Counted from the first letter of the stretch, positions 27,570 through 37,087 are shown. The stretch is DNA of 61,939 bases from Planctomycetota bacterium (GCA_963204915.1 CAUJHS010000114.1:1-61939), one strand, 5' to 3'. Numbers and translations are program-made. The notes: generated by a model from the sequence alone, not told the origin.

Positions 27570-28208
27570 CTACGGGATGCCGAGGAGTTTCTGCACTTGT
27601 AAACTCAACCGCCACTGGGGATGCTCCAGGCAGTATTGGACCGCACGACGCGTCGCTTCATCGCGGTGTCGACCATCCATCGGCTGCAAAAAAAAGTGCG
27701 TGAACGCCAGATCTGCGTACATGGCAGGATCAACACCCTCTTGGGGATAGACGAGCTTCAGTTCGTCACCGCGGTTTATCACCAGAGGGGCCCCCGCCTT
27801 GGGGCTAACACAAACCCAATCCACCCCTTGGGGTACAGGGCGTGTTCCATTCGTCTCGACCGCAACTTCAAACCCCGCACGATGCAGCGCCGCGACCGCA
27901 GCACCGTCTAATTGGAGTAAAGGCTCTCCCCCCGAGCAGATTACGAGGGGTTTGCAATTGACCATCTTTGACGGCCACACTGCAGAAACTGCATCCGCGA
28001 ACGCCTCCGAATTAGGGAACACACCACCCCCAACTCCATCAACTCCTACAAAATTTGTATCGCAAAATGTGCAGACGGCTGATGCGCGATCGTCTTCTCG
28101 TCCATTCCAAAGGTTACAGCCGGAAAAACGGCAAAATACCGCAGCTCGACCGCTTTGAGCTCCTTCGCCTTGGAGTGTGTAATAGATTTCCTTTAGGTAG
28201 TACGACAT
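27570..28208 (-). CDS. queE: 7-carboxy-7-deazaguanine synthase
   Basis: 212 residues from ATG 28208 (MSYYLKEIYYTLQGEGAQSG). The frame runs open another 99 codons upstream, but the family starts here. Radical SAM enzyme of queuosine/7-deazaguanine synthesis: it converts carboxytetrahydropterin to carboxydeazaguanine. The cluster motif is of the long QueE type (CRFSGCNLW, then VCTFCDT), followed by ICSGGEPLLQ and ETNGTRPVP. No other que genes are in the window. There is no ribosome site, and a perfect TATAAT lies seven bases upstream, so the mRNA may be leaderless. Confidence 0.92.
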   Translation of the reverse strand: MSYYLKEIYYTLQGEGAQSGRAAVFCRFSGCNLWNGREDDRASAVCTFCDTNFVGVDGVGGGVFPNSEAFADAVSAVWPSKMVNCKPLVICSGGEPLLQLDGAAVAALHRAGFEVAVETNGTRPVPQGVDWVCVSPKAGAPLVINRGDELKLVYPQEGVDPAMYADLAFTHFFLQPMDGRHRDEATRRAVQYCLEHPQWRLSLQVQKLLGIP

Positions 28209-28215
28209 TAGGCTA

Positions 28216-28221
28216 ATTATA
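28216..28221 (-). promoter_or_regulatory. Possible -10 element placed for a leaderless queE mRNA
   Basis: TATAAT on the minus strand, seven bases before the ATG of queE. No convincing -35 at 17 bases. If real, transcription would begin at or beside the start codon. Confidence 0.4.
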
Positions 28222-28433
28222 GGCGTGTCCTCCCACTCCAATCGAGTCACCATTTGGCTTGATTTGAAGGACACGGTAGCCCCCCCGGGTAAGGTATAGC
28301 GGCGCCCTTCATTTTCTGCCATAGTACATTGATATGACAGAGACGGGGGAGTCGGTCTTCCCCCGGTGAAGAGTCGGCCGCGCGGCGAATTAATCGTCGC
28401 AGGTTCGTTCACCCCACTAACTGAGCACTTTTC

Positions 28434-29069
28434 ATGGCCATCAAGATCGTGATCGCCGACGGCCATGAGGTCGTTCGTTGCGGTATGAGGAACCTCGTTC
28501 AACAAACCGAAGACATCGAAATTGTCGGTGAAGCGACATCGGGTACGGAAGCCGTCGAGAAGACCCTGAGCATGAATCCTGACGTGGTGTTGCTTGACAT
28601 CCGTATGGCAGGCGGCGATGGCCTGACCGCCCTGGGACGCATTAAATTGGACAAACCCGAACTTCCGGTGGTCATGATGTCTGCCTATGACAACCCCACC
28701 TATGTTGCGCGGGCTGTGGCGCTTGGCGCCGCGGGCTATATTAACAAGGGAATTCCAGGGTCCGAAGTTCTCGACACGATCCGACGCGCGGCGGCGGGTG
28801 AAAGTGCTTGGACGCGAGAGGAGCTGCGCCGTGTGACCGGGGCGTTGGCCACCCCCCGATTAAATGCTGACGTCGAAGTGCCTTTAACTCAACGGGAAAG
28901 TGAAGTCCTGCGACAGCTGGCGTTAGGATTAACGAACAAGGAAATCGCCCAAGCCCTCAACATCAGTTATGAAACCGTGAAGGAGCACGTGCAGCATATC
29001 TTACGTAAAGTGGGTGTCTCTGATCGTACGCAGGCTGCAGTATGGGCGGTGCGTCGGGGTCTGGTTTAA
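28434..29069 (+). CDS. NarL/LuxR-type response regulator, orphan
   Basis: 211 residues. Receiver domain with phosphorylation site D55 (VVLLDIRMAG), Ser83 and K105 (GYINKG). LuxR-type helix-turn-helix at about 147-205 (LTQRESEVLRQLALGLTNKEIAQALNISYETVKEHV). At the start the acidic pocket reads IADGHEVVR: the second acidic residue of the usual Asp-Asp pair is Gly10. This may weaken magnesium binding. No histidine kinase lies in the window. The gene overlaps the 3' end of the HD-domain gene by four bases on the other strand. Confidence 0.93.
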   Translation: MAIKIVIADGHEVVRCGMRNLVQQTEDIEIVGEATSGTEAVEKTLSMNPDVVLLDIRMAGGDGLTALGRIKLDKPELPVVMMSAYDNPTYVARAVALGAAGYINKGIPGSEVLDTIRRAAAGESAWTREELRRVTGALATPRLNADVEVPLTQRESEVLRQLALGLTNKEIAQALNISYETVKEHVQHILRKVGVSDRTQAAVWAVRRGLV

Positions 29070-30403
29070 TACGATACACCGGTGTTGGCGACGGCCTCCA
29101 ATAACAGAGAATCAATTCCTGTGCGCCCCTGAAGTGCTTTTGCCCACCGGGGCGCCACAAAAATTCGCACTCGTTTGACGTAATCGTCAAACTGTTGTCG
29201 GGCGAGTGTATGGACCACCGGCGAGATCTCGCCCAACGGCCAAGAGCGGCCCTCCCGAGGAAAGTAGACTTCCACATCAAATTGCACTTCCAAGGCGGCC
29301 GGCGGGGCGTCCAGTAACACCTCATGGGGGGCCATGTCAAGGCTCCACTTCTCTGCCGCTCTTTTGGCGAATTCCGCGGCGCACGCAGCCAGCCAGGGAA
29401 ATGGACGTTGGGCTATTTGCTCGTAGATTTCCCGATGCTGGAAGTACGTGTATTGTGCAAGGCGTTTGTAGAGGCGACGCGTTGAACCAAAGAGGCCCTC
29501 GAGCATTTCATTCGCGGTAGCGTCGCCTACGTTGCGTAACGCCGCGACAAACGGTTCATCGGTAAGTTGGAACAGCAAAGACGTGTCGAGCTTGTCAAAA
29601 ACCCGATGAAACACCCACTGAAGCATCGCCGTTGCCGAGCGCACGGCATGATGCCAGTACACTTCGCTGAACATCACATATCGGGCGAAGACCATCATCT
29701 CCGCCGCGGTGCGGCCTTTCTCGGTAATTGCCAAGCCATTGCCGGCGGCATTAAGGCATAGGCTGCCGATAAGCCGTTGTTGGTCAAAGTTTCGTCCGTA
29801 GGGCGTTCCTGCATGCAAGCTATCGCGCGAGAGATAGTCCATTTTGTCGATATCAATGGGACTTGATAACAAGCTATGCAAAACGCGCCAGGAGTTCCCC
29901 GGAAGTTCGCCCGCAAGCAATCCGGCCACATCGTCAGGATTTAGATGCCAGTCATTTTTCAATAAATTGCTGATCTCATCGCCTAAGATGAATTTTCTCG
30001 CAAGGACTTCGTGTTCCGGAACGCCGGGCAGTTGCATATCTTCGAATAAATGACAATACGGCCAATGGCCAATGTCGTGCAGTAGCGACGCCACAATGAA
30101 TGCTTCCGCCTCCAACGGGCGGACCATTTGAGCAAACCGGTCGTCATAGGACAGGCGACGCAAGTACAACAGCGCCATCCGGTATACGCCCAAGGAATGC
30201 TCGAATCGCGTGTGGTTCGCCGCGGGGTAAACCAACGAGACAAACCCCAATTGCCGAATGTTGGCCAGCCGTCGAAAGGGCGCTGAGTCAATTAACCGAC
30301 GCACGCGCGGCGTGAGCGGCACATCGGTCTCGGGGGGGATGCGCAAGAACCCCTGCCACGAGTCGAGCGCCTGGATCTCCGGAATATCGCGAATTGACGA
30401 CAT
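29066..30403 (-). CDS. HD-domain phosphohydrolase, dGTPase-like
   Basis: 445 residues. The HD superfamily metal ligands are present in the usual order: NHTRFEHSLGVYRMA, LLHDIGHWPYCHLFED (HD), and a late Asp in DIDKMDYLSRDSLHAGTPYG. This arrangement matches dGTP triphosphohydrolase-like and SAMHD1-like proteins, which hydrolyse dNTPs, though other HD proteins of this type act on different substrates. It ends in a four-base convergent overlap with the response regulator. Confidence 0.85.
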   Translation of the reverse strand: MSSIRDIPEIQALDSWQGFLRIPPETDVPLTPRVRRLIDSAPFRRLANIRQLGFVSLVYPAANHTRFEHSLGVYRMALLYLRRLSYDDRFAQMVRPLEAEAFIVASLLHDIGHWPYCHLFEDMQLPGVPEHEVLARKFILGDEISNLLKNDWHLNPDDVAGLLAGELPGNSWRVLHSLLSSPIDIDKMDYLSRDSLHAGTPYGRNFDQQRLIGSLCLNAAGNGLAITEKGRTAAEMMVFARYVMFSEVYWHHAVRSATAMLQWVFHRVFDKLDTSLLFQLTDEPFVAALRNVGDATANEMLEGLFGSTRRLYKRLAQYTYFQHREIYEQIAQRPFPWLAACAAEFAKRAAEKWSLDMAPHEVLLDAPPAALEVQFDVEVYFPREGRSWPLGEISPVVHTLARQQFDDYVKRVRIFVAPRWAKALQGRTGIDSLLLEAVANTGVSY

Positions 30404-30439
30404 GACACCTGCTGAATCGCTGCGACATCACGCCAGGGG

Positions 30440-31129
30440 CTATACCACGGTCATACCCATGGTGAGACGCAAAAGCACGGTAATAAGCAAATAGAAACCG
30501 TAATGCACTGCCGCGTTTGAGATTTCTAAATCAAGCGAGGCGTGCGCGGCAAAAGCGCCCAGTGCAACCATGGCTGGCAGAACCATGACCAGCTGGAACG
30601 TCTCGAACGGAACGTTCCAGTCCAGTTCCAACAAATACCCGCGAATCACGAAGGCGACAATTCCCCAAATCAACGCATACACCAAACCACAAATGCCAAC
30701 CCTTAGCCAGAGCGACTTTCCGCGATGCGGCTCGAGGTCCGCGTCGCGCAAAATGGAGTAACCGCCCAGAGCAATGGGCGGTCCCAGCGCTATAGAGCCA
30801 ATCACCAGGAGAACCAGCGGGGGCCCCTGCTCGCCAAAATTAGAGCGTACGACAAACGCGAGCGCGAACACCATGATCGCCACGCCGGCCACAAGCGCTG
30901 CAATAGCCGGGGAGAACGGTGTTTCGGTGCGGCCGATCGGCTTGAACACGGCCGCGCCCAGTTTGCCTTTCTGGCCAAACTGTTCGGGCTCGTGAATGAC
31001 GGCCTCTTCCTCCTTCTTGGGAATTGAAATGATGGTCTTGCAGTTAGGGCATGGCCCCTTCTGGCCTGCGAATTTATCGCTGACCTGAAATCGCTTGTGA
31101 CACCCCGGACAGGTAATTGCGATCGCCAT
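30440..31129 (-). CDS. Zinc-ribbon membrane protein
   Basis: 229 residues. An N-terminal zinc ribbon (ITCPGCHKRFQVSDKFAGQKG, then CPNCKTII) is of the MJ0042 type that planctomycetes often use. Five or so membrane helices follow (AIAALVAGVAIMVFALAFVV, LVLLVIGSIALGPPIALGG, and others). No enzyme motif is visible. The role is unknown. Divergent from the XRE-type gene across a 416-base gap. Confidence 0.75.
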   Translation of the reverse strand: MAIAITCPGCHKRFQVSDKFAGQKGPCPNCKTIISIPKKEEEAVIHEPEQFGQKGKLGAAVFKPIGRTETPFSPAIAALVAGVAIMVFALAFVVRSNFGEQGPPLVLLVIGSIALGPPIALGGYSILRDADLEPHRGKSLWLRVGICGLVYALIWGIVAFVIRGYLLELDWNVPFETFQLVMVLPAMVALGAFAAHASLDLEISNAAVHYGFYLLITVLLRLTMGMTVV

Positions 31130-31545
31130 TCCAACAAATTCCTGAGTTGTCGTGCAGATTGCGTCGTCGTGCCAATCGGACCGAGTCGACGAAAGTTGAT
31201 CGAGTGCTTCCGGTCGTTAGTTTGGCAGAGCGCCGCAGTCCGTCAAGCGACGAACGCCGCCATACCACCCCGGTTGATCATGACCGTCCGGCAGGTCGCC
31301 AGGAAGTTTACAATCGAAAGGTCTTAACATAACGCCTGAAAGCGACTTGCGATGCCTCCCTGACGAAGCTACGATAACAATTGCGCCTTTTTCTGTGCTC
31401 GGCCCGGGTGCTCCCAACCGGGGTCGAGTCCTTTCCGTTCGGAGTTTCGTTTCCTTCTGAAAGAAGGGAATTCGTTATTTTTTCTTTATTTTTTTTCTTT
31501 GTGATGGGAGTTTGCCTTAGGGTAAGCTCTTGGGAGGATGTTGCC
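31130..31545. other. 416-base gap with hairpin and T-rich leader
   Basis: No gene recognised. The part nearest the XRE-type gene holds CCTTCT-GAA-AGAAGG (31453-31467) followed by a T-rich tract to about 31500. It resembles an intrinsic terminator or attenuator just before the ribosome site at 31531. Confidence 0.5.
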
Positions 31546-32163
31546 ATGGCAAGCGTTGAGTTTACCTCGACGCCCGCTGGCGCCGCATCGTTCCCTGTCG
31601 TCGTCCCGGCGCCGTTGGCGCCGTCTCCTTCTGCGGATGCGATAGGGCAACTGCGCGATTCGCCAAGCGGCGTACCCAGCGGCCAAACTTTGGCCGACTG
31701 CGGCAATGGGCCCTCGCGCCCAGGGCACCGAATTCGCGAAGTACGTCTCCAGCAGGGACTCACTTTGCGCACGGTCGGCCGGCACATGGGCGTCTCGATG
31801 CGTCAACTTCGCGCCGAGGAAGAAGGAAGAGTGGATCTCCGCTTGAGCGATCTCTATCGTTGGCAAGAGGTGCTCGGAGTCCCACTCGAAGATTTACTGT
31901 GCGAGCCCGACGGTTCGCTCTCGCGCCCCATTATGGAGCGTGCGCAAATGGTTCGGGTCATGAAGACCGCAGCCGCGATTTTGGAGAACGCGCCTACGCC
32001 GCGTTTAGAGCGGTTGGCTCAAACTTTGGTTGAGCAACTCGTCGAGATCATGCCCGAACTAAAACACGTCAACTCTTGGCACGCGGTCGGTCAACGCCGC
32101 AGCCTTGATGAACTCGGCCGAGTGGCCGAACGCCAAATCTCGGATCAGGTTTTTCACGGTTAG
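31546..32163 (+). CDS. XRE-type HTH transcription regulator
   Basis: 205 residues from ATG 31546, with GGGAGG nine bases upstream. The first 60 residues are low-complexity (Pro/Ala/Ser). An XRE-like helix-turn-helix follows (GHRIREVRLQQGLTLRTVGRHM, then SMRQLRAEEEGRVDLRLSDL), and then a helical C-terminal part that could mediate dimerisation. Its target is unknown. A T-rich leader and a terminator-like hairpin precede it, so expression may be attenuated. A strong hairpin follows the stop. Confidence 0.85.
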   Translation: MASVEFTSTPAGAASFPVVVPAPLAPSPSADAIGQLRDSPSGVPSGQTLADCGNGPSRPGHRIREVRLQQGLTLRTVGRHMGVSMRQLRAEEEGRVDLRLSDLYRWQEVLGVPLEDLLCEPDGSLSRPIMERAQMVRVMKTAAAILENAPTPRLERLAQTLVEQLVEIMPELKHVNSWHAVGQRRSLDELGRVAERQISDQVFHG

Positions 32164-32197
32164 CTATCGCATACTTTGGTATTATCTCTTATCGTGA

Positions 32198-32229
32198 ACG
32201 GCCCGCGACCCTACCGTCGTGGGCCGTTT
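32198..32229 (+). terminator. Intrinsic terminator after the XRE-type gene
   Basis: ACGGCCCGCGAC pairs with GTCGTGGGCCGT (12 base pairs, one G-U), six-base loop CCTACC, then TTT. It follows the stop codon at 32163 by 34 bases. Confidence 0.7.
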
Positions 32230-32304
32230 CCTTGCGCGAGCAAACCTGAGGCGTCCGGGCGCCGCGTGCGACAATAATCTCTGGGCTTTTGCGATTATTT
32301 TTTC

Positions 32305-33735
32305 ATGTGTTTTCGAATTCGTACTGAGTTTTTCGTATTCATCGGTTTGATTCTGTTCGCGATTACGGGTTGCCCGCGTAAGGACCCTCCGCCACCCCCA
32401 AGCGTCAACGAATCGAAACCGGTCCGTTTGCTGGTGCTCGACGATCCGCCTTTGGCCGAAGAAATTGAACGCGTTTGGCGGTCGCGATCGGAAGCGGTTC
32501 TCGAAGTGCGCCAAGCGCGCCTTGACGAAACGCTCGAACAGACCCGTTTGAACGCCGACGCCGTGGTTTATCCCTCAGCCCTGCTGGGGGAATTGCTCGC
32601 GCGGGATTGGCTTCTCCCCTTCAGCAAGGAGATGCAAGAGAACTCAGACTTGAACCAGTCCGACGTGCTCGACCTTTTGCGACTGCAAGAAATCCGTTGG
32701 GGCGAAGCGACGTATGCGGCTTCGTTCGGGTCGCCGGTCGTCCTGTTGGCGTATCGCGCCGATGTATTCAAAGCCGCCGCCGTGGCGCCTCCTGCAAGCT
32801 GGGACGAATACCACCAAACGGCCATCAAGCTGGCGCAAATTGAACATGACAAATCATCCGCCGTTTCCAAAAAGCAGCCTTGGTCAGGAACGGTTGAACC
32901 CTGGGCGCCAGGTTGGGCGGCGCAAACGTTGCTTGTGCGCGCCGCTGCGTACGCCCGTCATCACGATCAATACTCCGATGTATTTGACATAACGTCGATG
33001 GAGCCGCTGATTGGAGGTCCGCCCTTTGTACGAGCTTTGGAGGAAATGGCGGCGGTTGCCCCCAGTGCATCGCCCGAATCGTTGAATCGCACGCCGTTGG
33101 ATGCTTACCGAGACGTGGTCGAAGGACGCGCTGCCATGGCGCTTTGTTGGCCCTCGGCCACGGTGTCATACGAACCGCGCGAGGGCGTCGAGGTGCGTTG
33201 GTCAAGAATCCCGGCCTCGCGCGAGGTGTACCACCAAAGCGCCCGGCGGTGGGAGCAGCGCGAGTCGGACGAGGAGACTCACATCCCCTTGCTCGCTACG
33301 TCGGGACGCCTGGGATCAATTACGCGGGAAACGAGCCGCTCGCAAGCCGCGTTGCATGTGCTCGCGGTATTGTCGGGCTCGTGGGGTCAAGACCTCGCGC
33401 CGGCGAGTGCGGCGACGACGCTTTACCGTCAGTCGCAACTCGGATCACCTGGCAAGTGGATGCCAAAGTCCGCCGACGCCGATTCGGCCGAATCGTACGC
33501 CGAAGCGATCGAGCAATCGCTAACGCAGGGAGTAGGAATGTTCTCGCCTCGTATTCCCGGGCGGGCACGTTACCTTGCCGTGCTGGATGAAGCCGTACGC
33601 AGGGCGCTCCAGGGTGAGGTTTCGCCTGCGGAGTCACTTGCGCAAGCCGCCGAGCAATGGCGCAAAATTACCGGCGAGATCGGCCTGGATCAACAGCGAG
33701 ATGCTTACCAGCGCAGCCTCGGGCTCGAGCCATAA
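32305..33735 (+). CDS. Extracellular solute-binding lipoprotein, orphan
   Basis: 476 residues. Lipobox at Cys23 (LILFAITGC). The sequence has the class B/1 solute-binding style: RLLVLDDPPLAEEIERVWR at the start, a hinge-like VVYPSALLGELLARDWLLPF, VVEGRAAMALCWPS. It may bind a sugar or similar solute outside the membrane. No permease or ATPase gene lies nearby, so it may serve a transporter elsewhere or have a different role. UvsE follows 66 bases on, in the same direction. Confidence 0.8.
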   Translation: MCFRIRTEFFVFIGLILFAITGCPRKDPPPPPSVNESKPVRLLVLDDPPLAEEIERVWRSRSEAVLEVRQARLDETLEQTRLNADAVVYPSALLGELLARDWLLPFSKEMQENSDLNQSDVLDLLRLQEIRWGEATYAASFGSPVVLLAYRADVFKAAAVAPPASWDEYHQTAIKLAQIEHDKSSAVSKKQPWSGTVEPWAPGWAAQTLLVRAAAYARHHDQYSDVFDITSMEPLIGGPPFVRALEEMAAVAPSASPESLNRTPLDAYRDVVEGRAAMALCWPSATVSYEPREGVEVRWSRIPASREVYHQSARRWEQRESDEETHIPLLATSGRLGSITRETSRSQAALHVLAVLSGSWGQDLAPASAATTLYRQSQLGSPGKWMPKSADADSAESYAEAIEQSLTQGVGMFSPRIPGRARYLAVLDEAVRRALQGEVSPAESLAQAAEQWRKITGEIGLDQQRDAYQRSLGLEP

Positions 33736-33801
33736 CGTTATTGCCCGCGAAGTTCGCGTGATGTAGTTGCAGAGCCGAAGTCTTTTGATGAGTTGGACGA
33801 C

Positions 33802-34716
33802 ATGATTCGACTGGGGCTATGTTGTCTCTTTCGCGAGCAACCGATCAAGTTTCGCACGACGACAGCGGCCGCGTTATCACGCATGGAGCGTTCCGCCGCA
33901 GTCCGAAAACTGGCCGACTTGTGCTTACACAATGCCGAGGCGTTATTGCAGGCGTTAACGTATTGTCACGCACACGACATCGGCGCGTTCCGGGTGATGA
34001 GTCAGATTCTACCCCTAAAAACGCATCCCCAGCAGGGATACCGCATCGAGGACCTGCCCGATGCCCAAGAAATTGTCGCGCGGTTTCAAGCATGCGGCGA
34101 GTTGGTGCGCTCCAGGGGGTTGCGAACCTCATTTCATCCCGACCAGTTTGTCGTGTTGAACTCGCCGCGAGATTCGGTGGTCGCCGCATCCGTGGCCGAA
34201 ATCGAGTATCAGGCCGAAGTCGCCGAGTGGATTGGCGCCGATGTGATCAATATCCATGCCGGCGGCGCGTACGGTGACAAGGCGGCGGCATTGGCGCGAT
34301 TGGAGGCGAGCCTGGAGATGCTTTCACCACGTGCACGAAGCCGCTTGACGCTCGAAAACGATGATGCGATCTACACGCCCGCCGAGTTGGCGCCCTTATG
34401 CCAGCGGACGGCAACGCCGCTTGTGTACGATGTGCATCATCATCGCTGTTGTCCGGACGGATTGACGGAAATCGAAGCAACCGACTTGGCAATGGCGACA
34501 TGGCGCCGCGAACCACTGTTTCACATTTCGAGCCCTCTCGAAGGTTGGCAAGGACCGAAACCGGAACGGCACCATGACTTCATTGATTTGCGGGATTTCC
34601 CGAGGTGTTGGCTGGCCCATCAACTGACCGTCGATGTCGAGGCGAAAGCCAAGGAACTGGCCGTATTCCAGCTGAAGCGCGAGTTGGCGGCGCTGGCCCC
34701 AACGACGACTCGTTGA
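33802..34716 (+). CDS. uvsE: UV DNA damage endonuclease
   Basis: 304 residues from ATG 33802 (MIRLGLCCLF). TIM-barrel UV endonuclease that nicks 5' to UV photoproducts and abasic sites. Metal-binding motifs in order: SFHPDQFVVLNSP, NIHAGGAYGDK, RLTLENDD, VYDVHHHRCC, HISSPLEGW, HHDFID. Family length and motifs are complete. It gives an alternative to nucleotide excision repair. The gene converges on priA. Confidence 0.94.
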   Translation: MIRLGLCCLFREQPIKFRTTTAAALSRMERSAAVRKLADLCLHNAEALLQALTYCHAHDIGAFRVMSQILPLKTHPQQGYRIEDLPDAQEIVARFQACGELVRSRGLRTSFHPDQFVVLNSPRDSVVAASVAEIEYQAEVAEWIGADVINIHAGGAYGDKAAALARLEASLEMLSPRARSRLTLENDDAIYTPAELAPLCQRTATPLVYDVHHHRCCPDGLTEIEATDLAMATWRREPLFHISSPLEGWQGPKPERHHDFIDLRDFPRCWLAHQLTVDVEAKAKELAVFQLKRELAALAPTTTR

Positions 34717-34774
34717 CATGCGCTCACAACACGGCTTCGACTTTTCCGCGCAGCGCCAAGCAATGCACCGCGTT

Positions 34775-37060
34775 TCAAAGCATTTCCAACGGGTCCACGT
34801 CGGCAATCCATTGCACGTCGTCGGGCGGGTTCAATTCGCGCGTGGCTTCTTGCACCATCGCGCGAAGCAAAGCGCTGTCGGCGCACAAAAGCAGCATGTG
34901 AAAACGGTGCTTGCCGCGAAGTTTTGAAATAGGCGCTGCCGTGGGACCCAGAACTCGCACCGGTTCGCCTCGTTCTTCATTCAACCGCGAGATGCGCTCC
35001 GCCAGCGTGTCGGAAAAACCTTCGACCACCGCCTCGACGGGACCTCGCACCACAAGGCGCACCATGCTGGAGTAGGGCGGATATCCGTATTCCTCCCGGT
35101 TGGGTAACTCGCGGCTCGCGAACCTATGGTAGTCATGCTGCAATGCAGCTTGAATCGCTGGATGTTCAGGACTGAACGTTTGCACCAACACGCGGCCCCC
35201 CTTATCGCCGCGACCGGTTCTGCCGGCCACTTGCGTGACAAGTTGAAAGGTTCGCTCGGCTGCACGGAAGTCCGGCAAGTGCAGGGCGGTGTCGGCATTC
35301 ACAACGCCCACCAGGGTCACGTTGGGAAAGTCCAGCCCTTTGGCAATCATTTGCGTACCAAGCAGAATTCGTACATCACCTGATCGAAACCGCGCCAGCG
35401 CCGCCTCGTGGCTGCCCGGCTTCTGCATGGTGTCGCTATCCATGCGTAAGCATGGAAAGTCAGGAAATCGAATGCGCACCTCGGCCTCGAGACGTTCCGT
35501 GCCTAGTCCGCTGTACCGAATTCCCTCAAAGCCGCATTCCGGGCAGCGCTGCGGCGCCGGAGTTTGATAATCACAGTAATGGCAAATTGCGCGTCCGGCT
35601 TCACGATGATGCGTCAGTGCAATATCGCAATCTTGGCATCGCACCACATGGCCGCAACTGGGACATTGAATATGAGTCGAAAAACCGCGACGATTCAACA
35701 ACAAAATCACCTGGCCGCCTTCTTTGAGCGCGTGCTCCATGGCGTGTTGTAGTTGCCGGCTAATCGCGCCGCGGGCGCGGCGGCTATCCCACTCCGTTCG
35801 CAAATCCAGCGCGACCACGTCCGGTAGCGGCCGGTCGAATACGCGTCGCGGCATATCGATCAATCGATAGGCGCCTTCCTGCGCACGGCGCCAGCTTTCC
35901 AACGAGGGCGTCGCCGAACCAAGCACTAGCGGCGCTTTCTCCATTTGCGCCCGTTGGAGCGCGACATCGCGCGCGTGATATCTCGGCGCTGCGTCTTGTT
36001 TAAACGACGCGTCATGTTCTTCGTCCAAAATGATTAACCCCAGCCGAGGCGTTGGTGCGAACACCGCGCTGCGCGCGCCCACCACGACTTGCACCTCGCC
36101 GCGCACGATGCGCTGCCAATGCCAATGACGCTCGGCAGGCGACAAGTGACTATGCAAGAGCGCCACGTTTTCGAACCGGGAGCGAAATCGTTGCCGCGTT
36201 TGGGGAGTCAAGCTGATTTCCGGCACCAGCACAATCGCCTGTTTGCCATAGCGAAGCGTCTCTTCAATCGCACGAATATAAACCTCCGTTTTGCCGCTGC
36301 CAGTGACGCCGTGCATCAGAATGGTTTCATGCCGACCGGCGCGCATCGCGCCCAGCACCACATTCAACGCACGTTCTTGGTCTTCGGTCATGGAGAGATG
36401 CCCCTCGGACTCCGTAGGGGTTTCGGAAATCTCGGCGTGTTGCATGCGGCGAACTTGCGCCTTGATGTACCCCTTCTTGCGCAACCCGTTAATGGGCGCC
36501 AAGGTGCATTCCGCCGCGGCGGCAAGCTGCAGTGGAGTCAGCGGACGTTCCGAGGCAGCCAACAGTTTCAACACCGCGGCTTGCTTCTCAGGCAGTTGGA
36601 GCGTCGCGAGACGCGCTGCAATTTCGCTCGGAACATGCAGAAGCGTAACCTCGCGTGTACCGGCGCGGCCGCGAACGCCAGCGGGCACGACTGCTTCCAG
36701 TACTTGTCCGAGCGGACACAAGTAATAGTCAGCCATCCAGCGCGTCAGCGCCACCATGGAAGGGGAAAGGAGCGGCTCGCCGTCCACGACAGACCGAATT
36801 TCTTTCAGACGGCCAGGATCGCCGACGCGGTTTTCCAGCGCCACGCAGTAACCATTCACCGTCCGGTTGCCGCGCCCCAAGGGAACACGCACCCGGCGGC
36901 CAACTTCAACGTGGCCGCGCAATCGGTCGGGCGTCAGATAGTCGTAGGGGCCCCACGGCGCCTCTGGCAACACGACTATCGCAGCCTGATACTGCGCTTG
37001 GTCATCGGCCTCCCACGGAGCTTCGTCCGAGATGAAGAGCGACTGCTGCTGTTTGCTCAT
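34775..37060 (-). CDS. priA: Primosomal protein N' (replication restart helicase)
   Basis: 761 residues. Helicase motifs: GVTGSGKTEVYIRAIEE (Walker A), LIILDEEHDASFKQD (DEEH), LLGTQMIAKGLDFPNV and VVGRTGRG-like VAGRTGRGDKGGRVLVQ. The zinc region is complete, with four CxxC pairs (CPSCGHVV, CQDCDIAL, CHYCDYQ, CPECGFEG). An N-terminal 3'BD is present (residues ~25-110). The protein restarts stalled forks by loading DnaB. A promoter with TTGATA and TATTTA lies directly upstream. Confidence 0.97.
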   Translation of the reverse strand: MSKQQQSLFISDEAPWEADDQAQYQAAIVVLPEAPWGPYDYLTPDRLRGHVEVGRRVRVPLGRGNRTVNGYCVALENRVGDPGRLKEIRSVVDGEPLLSPSMVALTRWMADYYLCPLGQVLEAVVPAGVRGRAGTREVTLLHVPSEIAARLATLQLPEKQAAVLKLLAASERPLTPLQLAAAAECTLAPINGLRKKGYIKAQVRRMQHAEISETPTESEGHLSMTEDQERALNVVLGAMRAGRHETILMHGVTGSGKTEVYIRAIEETLRYGKQAIVLVPEISLTPQTRQRFRSRFENVALLHSHLSPAERHWHWQRIVRGEVQVVVGARSAVFAPTPRLGLIILDEEHDASFKQDAAPRYHARDVALQRAQMEKAPLVLGSATPSLESWRRAQEGAYRLIDMPRRVFDRPLPDVVALDLRTEWDSRRARGAISRQLQHAMEHALKEGGQVILLLNRRGFSTHIQCPSCGHVVRCQDCDIALTHHREAGRAICHYCDYQTPAPQRCPECGFEGIRYSGLGTERLEAEVRIRFPDFPCLRMDSDTMQKPGSHEAALARFRSGDVRILLGTQMIAKGLDFPNVTLVGVVNADTALHLPDFRAAERTFQLVTQVAGRTGRGDKGGRVLVQTFSPEHPAIQAALQHDYHRFASRELPNREEYGYPPYSSMVRLVVRGPVEAVVEGFSDTLAERISRLNEERGEPVRVLGPTAAPISKLRGKHRFHMLLLCADSALLRAMVQEATRELNPPDDVQWIADVDPLEML

Positions 37061-37087
37061 GATTTGGCCGGAAGGTCGAACTTGCTA

